Shown here: one piece after another, positions 33,314 to 34,249 of the stretch
Layout: each line of letters begins with the position of its first letter
How positions within the stretch are numbered: position 1 is the first letter of the stretch
Assembly: GCF_014287585.1 (NCBI RefSeq)
Contig: NZ_JACOOJ010000046.1
Location: 1 to 34,249, forward strand
Direction: 5' to 3'
Length of the DNA: 34,249 bases
Source of the DNA: Parabacteroides hominis
GTDB taxonomy: Bacteria > Bacteroidota > Bacteroidia > Bacteroidales > Tannerellaceae
The notes under the pieces: generated by a model
Databases searched by the model: none
The model's input: the letters and a program-made list of their open reading frames with translations, nothing else
Told to the model about the DNA's origin: nothing
Translations under genes and position numbers: made by a program

Positions 33314-34120
33314 ATGAATCGATTAGAAATGAGAAATGTAATTCATTATATGATCATTTTGGCAGCCTCCGCGTTTTTGTGGGGCTGCTCGGATGAACCG
33401 GGACCAAAGGTGGTCCCGGAACCTGAGTGGGAACTTGACTTGGTCGAGAATGAACCGGCTCCTCAGTGGAAAGCTCCGGAAAGCGGGATTTACCAGTTCA
33501 GCATGACGGCTATTATCCGCCTGTCCGGGTTCCTGGAAAAGTATGCAGACCCGAAAGACGAGATATCTGCTTTCGTCGGAGATGAATGCCGGGGAATCGC
33601 TACCGTCCAGGATAACGGGAAGAAACTTTTCTTTCTTTATATCCGCGGGAACGAGGGTGAAGTGCAAAAGGTGACATTAAAGTATTACAGTGCCAAAAAC
33701 AAGAAGACGTATACTTGCCGGGACTTTCTGGTGTTCGAACAAAACGGGACGTATGGAAAAGTATCCGATCCGGCAGTTCCTCCGTTCGAAGAGTCCGGCA
33801 AATATCCGGAAACGATGACTGCCGTGGTCTCTTTGCCCGAAGCGTTGCCTTTCGAACGGCGTGATAAGGACATCCTGGCTGCTTTCGTCGGCGATGAATG
33901 TCGTGGCGTAGGGGAACAGGTCGATGCTACAGGAAAGATTGTCTATCAGTTTGAGATCCGTGGCAAGAAGGATGAAACGGCTTCTGTCTATTTTATGTAT
34001 TACAGCATGCAGAGCAGCGGCGTTTATAAAGCAGCGGAATCTTTCCCGTTTGTGGACGAAGGTGTACAGGGTACGTTGGATGCTCCGTTTCCGGTCACGT
34101 TGCAACCGGTTGTAGAATAA
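33314..34120 (+). CDS. Lipoprotein with two copies of the AFVGDECRG module
   Basis: 268-aa lipoprotein: signal with lipobox LWGC (Cys25), then two tandem copies of a beta-rich module of about 95 residues. Copy 1 (about 60-155) holds DEISAFVGDECRGIA and copy 2 (about 165-262) holds DILAAFVGDECRGVG, followed in each by a strand pair ending in (Y/F)..YYS and an aromatic/acidic segment. The giant protein upstream carries two diverged copies (MIAVFDGGRCVGVA near 2720; KLQAYVGGELRGEA near 3035), so the two gene products share a building block. The start is four bases after the giant gene's stop, so they are co-translated. It may anchor or partner the giant protein on the cell surface; no function is known. 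Confidence 0.85.
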   Translation: MNRLEMRNVIHYMIILAASAFLWGCSDEPGPKVVPEPEWELDLVENEPAPQWKAPESGIYQFSMTAIIRLSGFLEKYADPKDEISAFVGDECRGIATVQDNGKKLFFLYIRGNEGEVQKVTLKYYSAKNKKTYTCRDFLVFEQNGTYGKVSDPAVPPFEESGKYPETMTAVVSLPEALPFERRDKDILAAFVGDECRGVGEQVDATGKIVYQFEIRGKKDETASVYFMYYSMQSSGVYKAAESFPFVDEGVQGTLDAPFPVTLQPVVE

Positions 34121-34131
34121 AATGTTTGTAT

Positions 34132-34167
34132 GAGGGTGTGTCAAAACCGTCGCATCCTCTTTTTTTA
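34132..34167 (+). terminator. Intrinsic terminator of the surface operon
   Basis: GAGGGTGTG (34132-34140) pairs with CGCATCCTC (34151-34159), including two G-T pairs, with a 10-nt loop and a following run of T. It lies 12 bases after the lipoprotein stop. Confidence 0.8.
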
Positions 34168-34172
34168 TGCGC

Positions 34173-34202
34173 AAAGTCCGAACTTTCCCAAGCTCGGACT
34201 TT
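34173..34202. repeat. Second hairpin after the operon
   Basis: AAAGTCCGA (34173-34181) pairs perfectly with TCGGACTTT (34194-34202), 12-nt loop. It could be a back-up terminator or the end of a convergent unit outside the window. Confidence 0.6.
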
Positions 34203-34249
34203 GTTATTACCCAAAGTTTATGTAACTTTCGGCATAAGATTTTTTGTTA

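Overview
The window looks like chromosomal DNA of a gut Bacteroidales, most plausibly Parabacteroides or a close Tannerellaceae relative. This is inferred from several things: Bacteroidetes-type promoters (-7 box TAnnTTTG), two Bacteroidales HU-related proteins, a Rho with a long disordered insertion, secreted GH20 and GH92 glycosidases, TPR/AraC hybrid regulators, and a giant secreted protein with a type IX-style C-terminal sorting domain. No rRNA, tRNA or CRISPR array was seen.

Layout. Positions 1-900 hold the end of an HlyD-type membrane fusion protein and a small unknown gene. An HU-like DNA-binding protein and a 65-aa membrane protein follow (1051-1736). The translation operon thrS-infC-rpmI-rplT (1862-5177) has a nested RNA fold before rplT and a strong intrinsic terminator. 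A 350-bp gap carries a complete promoter-to-terminator unit with no convincing ORF (5241-5515), a candidate structured ncRNA. A convergent short gene (5530-5847) looks like a deletion fusion of a HigB-type toxin start with a HigA-type antitoxin. A GH20/GH92 pair (5986-10428) is a host-glycan degrading operon. aspS, a Nif3-like protein, a zinc-ribbon coiled-coil protein, tilS and rho follow (10655-17909), ending in a textbook terminator.

From about 18.0 to 20.6 kb the DNA is visibly AT-richer or decayed. It holds a single-ORF MntA-HepT toxin-antitoxin fusion, an NTF2-like orphan, a palindrome-rich 600-bp stretch without a gene, a frameshifted Rpn-family nuclease remnant and a 136-bp inverted repeat. 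Beyond it lie a TPR/AraC sensor-regulator on the minus strand (20680-22428) and a probable surface operon: an HU-like/DUF4469 protein, a 3199-aa LamG-containing secreted protein and a lipoprotein sharing one of its modules (22802-34120).

The least explained signals are two arrays of four short interrupted dyads (5-bp arms, 8-bp spacer). One has a strict 22-bp period (10449-10532, upstream of aspS) and the other a strict 23-bp period (23586-23672, directly before the giant gene). They differ in sequence but share architecture, and I cannot match them to a named element. Other points for follow-up are the ncRNA unit, the rplT leader fold, the two toxin-antitoxin fusion ORFs, the identical C-terminal tail on two HU-like proteins 21 kb apart, and LamG domains nested inside other beta-sandwich domains.
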